A stretch of DNA of 33,892 nt from an uncultured Christensenellaceae bacterium (GTDB lineage Bacteria; Bacillota; Clostridia; Christensenellales; UBA3700). Positions 10,023 through 20,067 of this stretch are shown here, one piece after another. The stretch spans positions 1 to 33,892 of the forward strand of contig CALWKV010000077.1 in the NCBI GenBank assembly GCA_944381355.1. Direction: 5' to 3'. The position numbers and the translations under genes were made by a program. The notes below the pieces were generated by a model. It saw only the letters and a program-made list of their open reading frames with translations. It did no database searches and was not told where the DNA came from. How positions within the stretch are numbered: the stretch's first letter is position 1; every line of letters starts with the position of its first letter.

Positions 10023-11726
10023 ATGAGACAGTTCTTTACGCTTTTCAAACTCAATTTCAGATACTATACCTTGCCCGATTTTTCGGATAAGAAGTCAAGG
10101 AACAAGTATATCGGGATCATCGTTCTGCTCGGCGTATGTTTTCTGTTGCCGATAGCGGGTCTGTTCATGACTTTGTACGCGACTGCGACGCTCGCTTTTC
10201 AGCAGGGCGGAACGGTAGAAATGCTCTCGGGTGTATTCTGCATATCGCAGATATCGGTACTGTTCCTGAGTGCGTTTTCCTATATATCCTCGATGTTTTT
10301 TGCCAAGGACAACGAAATCATGCTCAATCTGCCCGTGCCGCAGACCACCGTGTTTTTCAGCAAACTGCTCGTGAGTTACGTCAACGAACTGCTTATATCC
10401 ACGATAATAGTGTTGCCTGCTTCGGTGATAACCGCTGTCGCGGCGGCGCAGGCGGGAGTCGCGCTCGGCGTCGGGTTCTATCTGCTGATACCCGTTGCGG
10501 TATTGCTTCTGCCTTTGCTTCCAATGCTGATACTTTCGATCGTCTCTTTTCCGATAGCGGTAGTGATACAGAAGCTAAGTAAACGTCCCGTGCTCGGCGC
10601 GATCGTGCAGGCGGTGTTTCTCATCGCTTTTATAGCCGCGATATATTATGTATCTTATTCTACGTCCTATTCGGCAGGAGAAGGCACAGGCAACGCGGTC
10701 GATATAGAAAAAATGTTCGCGCCCATGGCGAAAGTCAACGTGTTCACGACCATGCTTTCCAAGGCTATGTTCGGTATAAGCGCCGTAGGCAACTTTTTCG
10801 CGTTTGCAGGTTCGACCGTCGGATTCGCGCTCGTCGCAGCAGGACTTTCGGTGCTTTTCTATAAAAAAGCGCTTCAGAGTTCCGTTGAAGGCGGAGCAGG
10901 GAAAAAACGCGTGGTAAAAGAGATCAGAGAGGCAGGGGTCAGGTCTGCGGACAAAGCGTTCGTGATGACGGATATCAGGTATCTGCTCAGAGACAGCGCG
11001 GTGACGGTCAATACCATTCTTTCGCTCGTAATGCCCGCGCTTCTCGTATTCCTTTGCACCTTCATGACGTCGCGCTCGATAGAGTCGTCCGTGCAGGCAG
11101 CCGCGGAAGCGGGAGGGAGCGCAGAGACGCAGGCGTTTATGTCGACGCCTTATATGTCGCTTGCGCTGTCTGTGATGATGGCGGGTTGGTTCTGTTCGGG
11201 CACGAATCTTTTCTCGACGGTAGGCTTCAGCTTAGAGCGTGAAAACTTCGCGGTGATAAAGACTTTACCGCTTTCGTTTGAAAAGATATATTATTCAAAA
11301 CTCGGAGCGGCAACGGTCGTGACCGTCGTGTCCTCCGTACTCGCCGCAGTCGTCACCGTGGTCGTATCCAAACTGACGGTATGGGACTTTTTGCTGATGT
11401 CGATACTGCTTTCGGTATACGGCGCCGCCGTCAACGCGTTCGCGCTTCTGCGAGACCTGAAGGCGCCGCGTTTCAACTGGGTCACGGTAAAAGAGCTGAC
11501 TAAAAACAATTTCCATACGCTGATACCCATGCTTGTCTCCGTTGCGGGAATGATACCCGTGATAATAGTTGCGTTCGTCTGCGCGTTCGTCGAGTCTTTC
11601 TCTGACTTTGCGCGCTCGGCGATGATCTGGGGCGCGTTCGCGGCGGTGGACATCGTGTTTGTCATGTTGTTCCTTTTCAGATCGGGCGACAAGGCGGTAA
11701 AATATTTTGAGGAGTGTGAATGCTGA
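10023..11726 (+). CDS. ABC-2 type transporter permease (putative ABC exporter family)
   Basis: Integral membrane partner of the preceding ATPase, 567 aa, with roughly 12 hydrophobic segments. Clear ones lie around residues 29-55, 68-92, 110-175, 190-212, 250-285, 325-345, 375-395 and several between 425 and 560. A soluble charged loop (GAGKKRVVKEIREAGVRS) splits the protein near residue 300, giving a two-halves layout typical of the large putative ABC exporter permeases of Firmicutes. No good Shine-Dalgarno sits at the usual distance: the nearest GGAG at 10001 is 18 nt away. Translation therefore probably depends on coupling to the upstream gene. Its end overlaps the start of ruvX. Substrate unknown. 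Confidence 0.85.
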   Translation: MRQFFTLFKLNFRYYTLPDFSDKKSRNKYIGIIVLLGVCFLLPIAGLFMTLYATATLAFQQGGTVEMLSGVFCISQISVLFLSAFSYISSMFFAKDNEIMLNLPVPQTTVFFSKLLVSYVNELLISTIIVLPASVITAVAAAQAGVALGVGFYLLIPVAVLLLPLLPMLILSIVSFPIAVVIQKLSKRPVLGAIVQAVFLIAFIAAIYYVSYSTSYSAGEGTGNAVDIEKMFAPMAKVNVFTTMLSKAMFGISAVGNFFAFAGSTVGFALVAAGLSVLFYKKALQSSVEGGAGKKRVVKEIREAGVRSADKAFVMTDIRYLLRDSAVTVNTILSLVMPALLVFLCTFMTSRSIESSVQAAAEAGGSAETQAFMSTPYMSLALSVMMAGWFCSGTNLFSTVGFSLERENFAVIKTLPLSFEKIYYSKLGAATVVTVVSSVLAAVVTVVVSKLTVWDFLLMSILLSVYGAAVNAFALLRDLKAPRFNWVTVKELTKNNFHTLIPMLVSVAGMIPVIIVAFVCAFVESFSDFARSAMIWGAFAAVDIVFVMLFLFRSGDKAVKYFEECEC

Positions 11727-12133
11727 TGAGACATCTTTGTATCGATCTCGGAGACGTGCGCATAGGGCTTGCTACAAGCGACAGTATGGGGATCTGCGCT
11801 ACGGGACTGGAAACTTACCGTCGCGTGGAGCCGCAAAAGGATATAGAATATATCGCGTCGATCGTAAAGCGCGAAAACATAGGCAGGGTCGTTATCGGTT
11901 TGCCCGTAAATATGGACGGTACGAGCGGAGAGAGAGTTGAAAAAGCGAAAGCGTTCGGAGAAGAACTTAGTAAATTCGTCGATGCGGAGATTGCCTATCA
12001 GGACGAGAGACTTTCTACGGTCGCGGGCGAAAGAATGCTTATAGAGGCGGGAATGCGCCGCGACAAGCGCAAAAAAGTCATAGACAAGATCGCGGCGACG
12101 ATAATTCTGCAAACTTATCTGGATTCTCATTAA
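11720..12133 (+). CDS. ruvX: Putative pre-16S rRNA nuclease / Holliday junction resolvase-like RuvX (YqgF)
   Basis: RNase H-fold nuclease of the YqgF family, 137 aa, implicated in 16S rRNA 5'-end maturation and possibly branched DNA processing. It shows the family's first acidic motif CIDLGDVRIGLA (Asp at residue 9), the GLPVNMDGT turn, YQDERLST and the C-terminal IDKIAATIILQTYLD. The start could be ATG 11720 or 11726. GAGGAG at 11709-11714 favours 11720, which overlaps the permease stop by 7 nt, while the family's usual MR... start would fit 11726. It is followed by the DUF1292 gene, the same ruvX-DUF1292 pairing seen in Bacillus (yrrK-yrzB), which supports both calls. Confidence 0.92.
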   Translation: MLMRHLCIDLGDVRIGLATSDSMGICATGLETYRRVEPQKDIEYIASIVKRENIGRVVIGLPVNMDGTSGERVEKAKAFGEELSKFVDAEIAYQDERLSTVAGERMLIEAGMRRDKRKKVIDKIAATIILQTYLDSH

Positions 12134-12147
12134 AATCGAAAAATGCC

Positions 12148-12176
12148 TTGAAAAGTCAGGCAAAATAAGGTATAAT
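12148..12176 (+). promoter_or_regulatory. Sigma-A promoter for the DUF1292 gene
   Basis: TTGAAA at 12148-12153 and TATAAT at 12171-12176 with a 17-bp spacer. The predicted start near 12183 leaves a ~23-nt leader containing AAAGGAG at 12192-12198. Confidence 0.8.
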
Positions 12177-12205
12177 CACGTCAGAAAGACGAAAGGAGTA
12201 ATAAT

Positions 12206-12622
12206 ATGGCAAAGAAAAAAGACGAAAACATTACCGACGGCATAGAGTTCATCGACGATGACGAAACCGTTATCCTCAAGGGAGAGGACGGTCAGCAGAT
12301 AGAACTTCTCGTCATTGCCGAGATCGACTACGGCGACGCGGTATACGCGATACTTCAGCCGTCCGAACTCGGCGAAATGAGCGAGGACGAAGTTTTCGTA
12401 TTCGAGGTCACCGAGGACGAGAAAGGCGAGAGAAACTACGTGCCCGTAGAGGACAAGGAGTTCGCACAGACGGTCATCGACGATTATATCGAACTCAGAG
12501 ACGGTTGCGGATGCGATTGCGACGACTGCGACTGCGATGGCGATTGCGAAGAATGCGAGGGTTGCGACGAGGAGTGCGATCAGAAAGATTCCTGCGATAA
12601 GGACTGCAAGAAGAAAAACTGA
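12206..12622 (+). CDS. DUF1292 (YrzB-like) protein with Cys/Asp/Glu-rich tail
   Basis: Residues about 10-95 are a DUF1292 domain (IEFIDDDETVILKGEDGQQIELLVIAEIDY..., then AILQPSE and VFVFEV), an acidic beta-rich domain of unknown function found next to ruvX across Firmicutes. The usual protein is about 90-110 aa; this one is 138. The extra C-terminus is a roughly 40-residue low-complexity tail with 11 Cys interleaved with Asp, Glu and Gly (for example GCGCDCDDCDCDGDCEEC) and a basic KKKN end. The many CxC and CxxC spacings suggest metal or redox chemistry, but that is inference only. A strong AAAGGAG at 12192-12198 and its own promoter support the start, and a terminator follows at 12645. Confidence 0.85.
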   Translation: MAKKKDENITDGIEFIDDDETVILKGEDGQQIELLVIAEIDYGDAVYAILQPSELGEMSEDEVFVFEVTEDEKGERNYVPVEDKEFAQTVIDDYIELRDGCGCDCDDCDCDGDCEECEGCDEECDQKDSCDKDCKKKN

Positions 12623-12644
12623 CGTCATTTTCGGCAAAAAGCGC

Positions 12645-12684
12645 GCTGTTTTGAAAATTTTCAAAAACAGCCGTGTTTTTGTTT
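12645..12684 (+). terminator. Intrinsic terminator after the DUF1292 gene
   Basis: An AT-rich hairpin spans 12645-12671: GCTGTTTTGAAAA pairs with TTTTCAAAAACAGC with a one-base bulge. It is followed by the T-rich GTGTTTTTGTTT. It lies between the DUF1292 gene and the rpsB promoter. Confidence 0.7.
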
Positions 12685-12711
12685 GCGCAAATCAGCTTAA
12701 TATGATAAAAT
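12683..12711 (+). promoter_or_regulatory. Candidate promoter for rpsB-tsf
   Basis: TTGCGC at 12683-12688 and TAAAAT at 12706-12711, spacer 17 bp. The -35 box lies inside the 10-bp palindrome TTTGCGCAAA (12682-12691). Confidence 0.6.
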
Positions 12712-12717
12712 GCTAAA

Positions 12718-12811
12718 TGCAAAAAAACCACCCGTAGTCAGCGAAGGGCATCCTGCTCGTCAGAGTAGTTCCGGAGCGTAAACCGCGGGGAAGAAAAAAG
12801 GAGAATAAAAA
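12718..12811 (+). promoter_or_regulatory. rpsB leader, possible autoregulatory region
   Basis: About 94 nt lie between the predicted start site and rpsB, G/C-rich in the middle (CCGTAGTCAG, GTTCCGGAGC, AACCGCGGGG) and ending in AAAAGGAG. Ribosomal protein S2 leaders are autoregulated in other bacteria. I can only point to the length and local pairing potential and do not recognise a defined motif. Confidence 0.3.
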
Positions 12812-13603
12812 ATGGCAGTAGTAACAATGAAAGGTCTGCTTGAAGCAGGCGTACACTTCGGTCACCAGACCAAGAAATGGAACCCCAAGATGGCTAAGTA
12901 CATCTACTCGGCGCGCAACGATATTTATATAATCGATCTGCAGATATCCGTCGAGCACGTAGAGAAAGCATACGCTTTTGTCCGTGAGATAGCTAAAGAG
13001 GGCAAGTCCATTCTGTTCGTAGGCACCAAGAAGCAGGCTCAGGACGCTATCAAGGACGAGGCTGTCCGTTGCGGCATGTACTATATGAACAAGAGATGGC
13101 CGGGCTGCACGCTGACCAACTTTAAGACAATGAGAAGCAGAATCGACCGTCTCAACAAGATCAACCAGATGGAGATCATGGGCGAGTTCGAGCTTCTTCC
13201 CAAGAAAGAAGTCGCAGGACTCAGAAAAGAGAAAGAGAAGCTCGAAGAAGTTTTCGGCGGCATCAAGAATATGTCCAGCCTCCCCGGCGCTATGTTCGTA
13301 GTTGACATCAACAACGAAGAAATCGCCGTTAAGGAAGCGAGAAAGCTCGGTATCCCCGTCGTAGGTCTCGTTGACACCAACTGCGACCCCGATATGGTCG
13401 ATTACGTCATTCCCGGCAACGATGACGCTATCCGCGCTATCAAACTGATCGCGAGCATCATGGCTAACGCCGTCATCGAAGCAAACGAGGGCATTGCTTA
13501 CAGCGTCGAGGACGAAGAAGAGGACGCTGCAAAGATCGGAGAAGAAGCCGTTGAGAGCGAAAACGTAGGCGAAGAAGCCGCGGCTCCCGCTACCGAAGAG
13601 TAA
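12812..13603 (+). CDS. rpsB: 30S ribosomal protein S2
   Basis: Small-subunit ribosomal protein, 263 aa. The N-terminus [24 protein letters not shown] is the S2 signature. Further landmarks are [27 protein letters not shown] and the C-terminal signature [29 protein letters not shown], written here in part. The last ~30 residues are a Glu/Ala-rich acidic extension ([19 protein letters not shown]), common in Clostridia S2 but variable. AAAAGGAG precedes the ATG. tsf follows after 16 nt, the universal rpsB-tsf pair. Confidence 0.98.
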   Translation: MAVVTMKGLLEAGVHFGHQTKKWNPKMAKYIYSARNDIYIIDLQISVEHVEKAYAFVREIAKEGKSILFVGTKKQAQDAIKDEAVRCGMYYMNKRWPGCTLTNFKTMRSRIDRLNKINQMEIMGEFELLPKKEVAGLRKEKEKLEEVFGGIKNMSSLPGAMFVVDINNEEIAVKEARKLGIPVVGLVDTNCDPDMVDYVIPGNDDAIRAIKLIASIMANAVIEANEGIAYSVEDEEEDAAKIGEEAVESENVGEEAAAPATEE

Positions 13604-13619
13604 TCAAAGGAGAATATAT

Positions 13620-15261
<1,642 letters not shown>

Positions 15262-15268
15262 CGTTATT

Positions 15269-15321
15269 CCCCGGAAGTTATGCTAGAGCGCGGCTCCCGG
15301 GGTTTTCTTTAGTCTTTTTTT
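15269..15321 (+). terminator. Intrinsic terminator after pyrH
   Basis: CCCCGG (15269-15274) pairs with CCGGGG (15297-15302), with further weak pairing inside. It is followed by TTTTCTTTAGTCTTTTTTT to 15321. Confidence 0.7.
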
Positions 15322-15402
15322 GCAAAAATACGCGCAAAAATGCGCAAATAGCCGTTGGATCAGGGTCAGTTGGCTTATAATTATAATATTTATAAAAAAA
15401 CA

Positions 15403-15431
15403 TTGAACTCGGCGGCAAAATTTGTTATAAT
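15403..15431 (+). promoter_or_regulatory. Sigma-A promoter for the frr-uppS-cdsA-dxr-rseP-ispG run
   Basis: TTGAAC at 15403-15408 and TATAAT at 15426-15431 with a 17-bp spacer. The predicted start is near 15438, giving a leader of about 24 nt with AAGAGGTG before the frr ATG. Extra TATAAT copies at 15376 and 15382 lack a well-placed -35. Confidence 0.8.
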
Positions 15432-15461
15432 GCAATTAGCAATTACAAGAGGTGCATATTT

Positions 15462-16040
15462 ATGATTAACAGCGAAAAAATCGAAATTCTCGAGGTGTTC
15501 GACAAATACGAGGAAAAACTCGGAAAAGGCGTTGCCAATCTCGTCGGCGAGTACGCAAAACTTAAGGCAGGCAGAGCAAACGCGCACGTTCTCGACAGAG
15601 TTTTCGTAGACTATTACGGTACGCCGACTCCGATCAAACAGCTCGGCAACATATCCGTGCCCGAAGCGAGAGTGCTGATGATCTCCGTATGGGACGTCTC
15701 CGCGCTTAAGGCTGTAGAAAAAGCTATCAACGAGGCAAATATCGGTATCAATCCGCAGAACGACGGCAAAGTCATTCGCCTTATTTTCCCCGAACTCACC
15801 GAGGCGAGAAGAAAGGAGCTTTGCAAGGAGATCAGAGCTATGAGCGAAAGCACCAAGATCGCTCTGAGAAACGCGCGCCGCGACGCAAACGACGCGATCA
15901 AGAAGCTGAAAAAAGACAACGTCGTCACAGAGGACGAAGTTACCGTATGCGAAAAGGAGATCGACAAACTCCTCGCTGAGGCGGTTGCGGAAGTCGACAA
16001 GGCGACCAAGGATAAGGAACAGGAAGTAATGACGGTCTGA
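15462..16040 (+). CDS. frr: Ribosome recycling factor
   Basis: Splits post-termination ribosomes together with EF-G. 192 aa against a usual ~185. Family landmarks are LKAGRANAHVLDRVFVDYYG, TPIKQLGNISVPEAR, WDVSALKAVEKAI, the NDGKVIRLIFPELTEARRKEL stretch near the middle, and the hinge/helical RNARRDANDAIKKLKK. Preceded by AAGAGGTG, the same ribosome-binding sequence as the glucan synthase gene. No terminator follows; an 85-nt gap with a small hairpin leads into uppS, so cotranscription is likely. Confidence 0.97.
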   Translation: MINSEKIEILEVFDKYEEKLGKGVANLVGEYAKLKAGRANAHVLDRVFVDYYGTPTPIKQLGNISVPEARVLMISVWDVSALKAVEKAINEANIGINPQNDGKVIRLIFPELTEARRKELCKEIRAMSESTKIALRNARRDANDAIKKLKKDNVVTEDEVTVCEKEIDKLLAEAVAEVDKATKDKEQEVMTV

Positions 16041-16074
16041 CGCTCGCGTCGGTCTGCAAAAGTCAGCAAACTTT

Positions 16075-16098
16075 CAAGCCGGCTTTCAAGTCGGCTTG
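16075..16098 (+). other. Inverted repeat between frr and uppS
   Basis: CAAGCCG (16075-16081) can pair with CGGCTTG (16092-16098) around a 10-nt loop. No T tract follows, so it is not a standard terminator. It could be an mRNA stability or processing element, or chance. Confidence 0.35.
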
Positions 16099-16125
16099 TG
16101 TGCAATTATAGAGGAAAGGACGGCA

Positions 16126-16830
16126 ATGCAGGAAGAATTGAAGATCCCTCGTCATATCGCGTTTATAATGGACGGCAACGGCAGGTGGGCGAAAAAGAGA
16201 CTTCTGCCCAGAAAAGTCGGGCACAGAGAAGGTGTTGCCGCTCTGAGACGCATGATCGAAGAATGCGACAAAGCGGGCGTAGGAATGGTCACGTTCTATG
16301 CTTTTTCCACAGAAAACTGGACCAGACCGCAGGAGGAAATAGACGCGCTTTTCAAAATGGTAAGCGAGTTTGCGGACAAATACCTTTCCGACTACGTCAA
16401 ACGTGGTTACAGGATAATGTTTATGGGCGATCTGACCAAGTTGCCCGCAGATACCGTCGCCGCTCTCAAAAAGATACTCGAAGCTGCAAAGGGCAACAAT
16501 GGCATGATAGTCAATATCGCCCTCAACTACGGTGCGAGAGACGAGATCTTGCGAGCGATAAACACAATTCTTGCTTCGGGAGTCCGCGAAGTCGACGCTC
16601 AAACCGTATCCGACTGTCTTTATACGGCGGGATTGCCCGACCCGGACGTAATAGTCAGAAGCAGCGGGGAAAAGCGGCTCAGCAACTTCATGCTCTGGCA
16701 GGCGGCTTACTCCGAACTGATTTTTGTTGACGATTATTGGCCTGATTTCGACGAAAAAGTGTTTTTAAGAATATTGCAGGAATACTCAAAACGGGACAGG
16801 AGATACGGCAACGTGCGCCGCATTGACTGA
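16126..16830 (+). CDS. uppS: Isoprenyl transferase (undecaprenyl diphosphate synthase)
   Basis: Cis-prenyltransferase making the C55 lipid carrier for peptidoglycan and wall polymers, 234 aa from ATG 16126. That start is chosen because GAGGAAAGG lies 6-15 nt upstream and the family N-terminus IPRHIAFIMDGNGRWAKKR follows; an upstream in-frame ATG at 16096 has no ribosome-binding site. D16 of IMDGNGRW is the catalytic/Mg position. Other motifs are GHREGVAALRRMI, YAFSTENWTRP and VRSSGEKRLSNFMLWQ (usual form IRTSGEQRLSNF) with SELIFVDDYWPDF. cdsA follows after 15 nt. Confidence 0.97.
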   Translation: MQEELKIPRHIAFIMDGNGRWAKKRLLPRKVGHREGVAALRRMIEECDKAGVGMVTFYAFSTENWTRPQEEIDALFKMVSEFADKYLSDYVKRGYRIMFMGDLTKLPADTVAALKKILEAAKGNNGMIVNIALNYGARDEILRAINTILASGVREVDAQTVSDCLYTAGLPDPDVIVRSSGEKRLSNFMLWQAAYSELIFVDDYWPDFDEKVFLRILQEYSKRDRRYGNVRRID

Positions 16831-16845
16831 AGTGAGGGAAAAAAT

Positions 16846-17739
16846 ATGCTCAAAAGAATTATAACGGCAATAGTTTTGCTCGCCGTAGTGCTCGGCACTC
16901 TGTTCGGGCTGAGACAGCTCAGCTTGTTTTACGTTGACGCTCTGATACTGATATGTATGGCTGTAGGCGTATACGAAATGTGCACAGCTTTCCGTGCGGC
17001 AAAGTACAGACCCATGGCAATACCGCTTATTATCGCGGTTTTAGGCATATATCCCGCGCTATGGTTTTTGCGCGAAACGGGCATTGTCGCCGTGATAGCG
17101 GTCGCGGTTATGATCGCGCTGACGATATTCACATTCGACCACAAGTACGAACTCAAGGACTTTCTTGCGACTGCGTTCATTCTTTTCTATCCGATAGTGT
17201 TGCTTTCGCTGTTTTTCCTCATCAACGGCAAGACTACGCTCGGCGATAATCCCGCCAACGAGAATTACGGCGACATGATAGGAATAATGCTTGCGCTGTT
17301 CATACCCGTGTTCACAGACACTTTCGCATATTTTACGGGCATGGCGATAGGCGGAGTCAAACTTTGTCCCGAGATCAGTCCCAAAAAGACGGTTGCGGGC
17401 GCTATAGGCGGGCTGTTCGGCGGTATGGCGGCAAGCGTGATGGTATTCCTTATGTTCGATTACTACGGCATTTTCGATACCATGAGCAACGTGCACGTGT
17501 TCGCACTCACCACCAATCTGTATACGTCGCTTGCGGTCTATCTCACGGTAGGCTTGGTCGGCGCGGTCGTCAGCGAAGTCGGAGACCTCGCGGCAAGCTG
17601 GATAAAGAGAAAGGCGGGGATAAAGGATTTCGGCAAAATATTCCCCGGGCACGGCGGCATCATGGACAGGCTTGACAGTATAATGTTCGTTCTTCCCGTG
17701 ATATATCTGACATTTGCGATAATCAACGCGGTCGGATAA
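16846..17739 (+). CDS. cdsA: Phosphatidate cytidylyltransferase
   Basis: Converts phosphatidate and CTP to CDP-diacylglycerol, the branch point of phospholipid synthesis, in the cytoplasmic membrane. 297 aa with about eight hydrophobic segments. The family signature near the C-terminus is present (SWIKRKAGIKDF, then FPGHGGIMDRLDS), as is DTFAYFTGMAIG followed by SPKKTVAGAIGG. GTGAGGG precedes the ATG. Location between uppS and dxr is canonical for Firmicutes. Confidence 0.96.
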   Translation: MLKRIITAIVLLAVVLGTLFGLRQLSLFYVDALILICMAVGVYEMCTAFRAAKYRPMAIPLIIAVLGIYPALWFLRETGIVAVIAVAVMIALTIFTFDHKYELKDFLATAFILFYPIVLLSLFFLINGKTTLGDNPANENYGDMIGIMLALFIPVFTDTFAYFTGMAIGGVKLCPEISPKKTVAGAIGGLFGGMAASVMVFLMFDYYGIFDTMSNVHVFALTTNLYTSLAVYLTVGLVGAVVSEVGDLAASWIKRKAGIKDFGKIFPGHGGIMDRLDSIMFVLPVIYLTFAIINAVG

Positions 17740-17809
17740 TATCTTTCTGTCGACGCCTGTCGCGGCGAATAATGCGAGTGTGGATCGCACAAGGCTCAAG
17801 GAGATATAT

Positions 17810-18964
17810 ATGAAAGACCTGATAATACTCGGCAGCACCGGTTCTATAGGCACACAGGCGCTTGAGACCGTAAGACGTTATCCGTCGCATTTGCGGGTAG
17901 CAGGTCTTTGTTGTGACAAAAACGCATCGCTTCTGCAACGCCAGATTGATGAATTTAAACCGCGTTTTGTCGCAGTAAGAGACGGAAATGCCGCAAAATC
18001 GCTCGTTTTGCCGCCCGAAACTACGCTTTTCGCGGGCGAGGACGCGCCTGAAAGGATTGCGGACGTCTGCAAGGCGACCGTGCTCAATTCGCTGGTAGGG
18101 ATAAGCGGACTGGTGCCGACTATGCGAGCAATAGAAGCAGGCAACGAAATAGCGCTTGCGAACAAAGAAACCCTTGTGGCGGGCGGCTCTATCGTTATGA
18201 AAACCGCAAAAGAACGCGGAGTCAAAGTGCTTCCCGTTGACAGCGAACACAGCGCGATCTGGCAATGCCTGAACAGGAACGCAGGCGCGGCAAAAGAATT
18301 GAAAAGGATAATACTCACTGCGTCTGGCGGTGCGTTCAGAGGAAAAAAGAAAGAGGAATTGACGGACGTAACCGTGGACGACGCCCTTAAACACCCGACG
18401 TGGAATATGGGACTCAAAGTGACCGTAGACAGCGCGACAATGATGAACAAGGGCTTTGAAGTGATCGAGGCGTCTCATCTTTTCGGTCTCGGCGCAGACG
18501 CGATCGACGTAGTCGTGCACAGGCAAAGCGTTGTACATTCCATGGTCGAATATGCGGACGGCAGCATCATCGCGCAACTCAGTTTCCCCGATATGAGATT
18601 GCCGATACAGCTTGCGCTTCTTTATCCCGACAGAGGAGATTATTGTTTCATTCCGCTTTCGTTTGACGGACTCAGACTGGATTTTGAAAAACCCGATTAT
18701 GATGTTTTCGAGTGTCTCGCGATCGCTCTCGAATGCGTGAAATGCGGCGGAAACGCAACAGCGGTGCTCAACGCCGCCAACGAAATTGCGGTTGAAAGGT
18801 TTGCAAAAAGACAAATAAAATTCTACGATATACCATACTATATTAAAAGAGCGCTGGATGCGTTCTGCGACGCTAAAGAGTTTGCAGAACTGGACGAAGT
18901 GCTCGAAACTGACTCCAAAGTCAAAAAATACGTTTCAGACGTCATCGGGAGAGAAAGAGTATGA
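17810..18964 (+). CDS. dxr: 1-deoxy-D-xylulose-5-phosphate reductoisomerase
   Basis: NADPH-dependent enzyme of the MEP isoprenoid pathway that makes 2-C-methyl-D-erythritol 4-phosphate; the target of fosmidomycin. 384 aa from ATG 17810, chosen because AAGGAG lies at 17798-17803 and the NADPH-binding start LIILGSTGSIGTQALE follows at once; the in-frame ATG at 17780 has no such site. Other motifs are ALANKETLVAGG, LPVDSEHSAIWQCL (metal/substrate site), TASGGAF and HPTWNMGLKVTVDSATMMNKG. Its stop overlaps the rseP start by 4 nt (ATGA). Confidence 0.97.
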   Translation: MKDLIILGSTGSIGTQALETVRRYPSHLRVAGLCCDKNASLLQRQIDEFKPRFVAVRDGNAAKSLVLPPETTLFAGEDAPERIADVCKATVLNSLVGISGLVPTMRAIEAGNEIALANKETLVAGGSIVMKTAKERGVKVLPVDSEHSAIWQCLNRNAGAAKELKRIILTASGGAFRGKKKEELTDVTVDDALKHPTWNMGLKVTVDSATMMNKGFEVIEASHLFGLGADAIDVVVHRQSVVHSMVEYADGSIIAQLSFPDMRLPIQLALLYPDRGDYCFIPLSFDGLRLDFEKPDYDVFECLAIALECVKCGGNATAVLNAANEIAVERFAKRQIKFYDIPYYIKRALDAFCDAKEFAELDEVLETDSKVKKYVSDVIGRERV

Positions 18965-20064
18965 CCACGTTTTTGCTTTGCGTTACGGCAGGCGAAGTTT
19001 TCAAGTGGATAGGATATATAGTCATTGCAATGATCTGCTTTATGTTCATGATAGTCGTTCATGAACTGGGACATTATACGGCAGGCAAGATACTGGGGTT
19101 TAAAATAAACGAATTCGCGATAGGCTTCGGACCTGCGATTTTCAGGGTGACTACCAACAAGGAAACGGGAGAGACGTTTTCTGTTCGCTGTATACCCGCG
19201 GGCGGCTTCTGTGCGTTCGAGGGTGAGGACGAGGAGGCATCGTCTCCGCAGAGCTTCAACGCTCAACCCGTATGGAAACGCATAATCGTACTCGGTGCGG
19301 GCGTATTTTTCAATTTTTTAAGCGCTCTCATCATACTCAACGTGTTTTTTATGGCATACGGAGAGGCTGCTCCCGTCATAGTAGGCACGTACGAGTTTGT
19401 CGACGAAGGTCAGTTGCAGCAATTTGAAGAAGGCGACATGATAATAGAAGTCAACGGAAAACCCGTTTACAGCCTTCTCGAATCGGGGAAACTGGGAGAG
19501 CTTATATCTGGCAGCGACGTCAACGAATTTACCGTGATAAGAGACGGAGAAGAAGTCACTTTTACCGCTGAAAAGACGGATTACAACTATGTGTATACCG
19601 ACGAAAACGGAGAGACGGTAACCGAAGTCAAGAAAGGTCTCGGCATAACGTACGGGTTCGGACAATATAAACTTGGTTACTTCGCTGCCGTTGCCAGATC
19701 TTTCAACTTCTGCGGCGACGTAATGGAACTGATATTCAAGTCGATCGGTCAGCTTTTTACCGGTGCGGCGAAAGTCAAAGATACGATGGGCGGCACGATC
19801 ACCGCAGTTTCGGCGCTCGTACAGCTGGGACAATCGGGCTTTGCGGCTGTTGCATACGGAGTAGCGGTGCTTTCTGTGTCAATAGCTTTTATGAACATTT
19901 TGCCGCTTCCCGCGCTTGACGGCTCGCGCATAGTGTTTGCTATAATAGAATTGATAAGGAAAAAACCTCTCGACCGAAAAGTCGAAGGGATGATACACGC
20001 GGTGGGTCTCGTACTGTTGATAGGACTTGCAGTCACGTTCGACCTGTTGCACTTCTTCGGGTGA
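18961..20064 (+). CDS. rseP: Site-2 protease family zinc metalloprotease (RseP/RasP)
   Basis: Intramembrane M50 protease that cleaves membrane-bound anti-sigma factors and leftover signal peptides. 367 aa. The zinc motif HELGH is at residues 34-38 in the first membrane segment, followed by AGKILGFKINEFAIGFGP. A PDZ-like segment (about 130-220, YEFVDEGQLQQFEEGDMIIEVNGKPV) separates it from the second active-site motif NILPLPALDGSRI, which supplies the third zinc ligand. Overlaps dxr by 4 nt; ispG begins 3 nt after its stop, indicating strong coupling. Confidence 0.95.
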   Translation: MTTFLLCVTAGEVFKWIGYIVIAMICFMFMIVVHELGHYTAGKILGFKINEFAIGFGPAIFRVTTNKETGETFSVRCIPAGGFCAFEGEDEEASSPQSFNAQPVWKRIIVLGAGVFFNFLSALIILNVFFMAYGEAAPVIVGTYEFVDEGQLQQFEEGDMIIEVNGKPVYSLLESGKLGELISGSDVNEFTVIRDGEEVTFTAEKTDYNYVYTDENGETVTEVKKGLGITYGFGQYKLGYFAAVARSFNFCGDVMELIFKSIGQLFTGAAKVKDTMGGTITAVSALVQLGQSGFAAVAYGVAVLSVSIAFMNILPLPALDGSRIVFAIIELIRKKPLDRKVEGMIHAVGLVLLIGLAVTFDLLHFFG

Positions 20065-20067
20065 AAT

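Noticed and set aside
15355..15387. Second frr promoter using TTGGAT and the TATAAT copies at 15376/15382
   Set aside because: Spacers of 15 or 21 bp are poor compared with the 17-bp promoter at 15403-15431.
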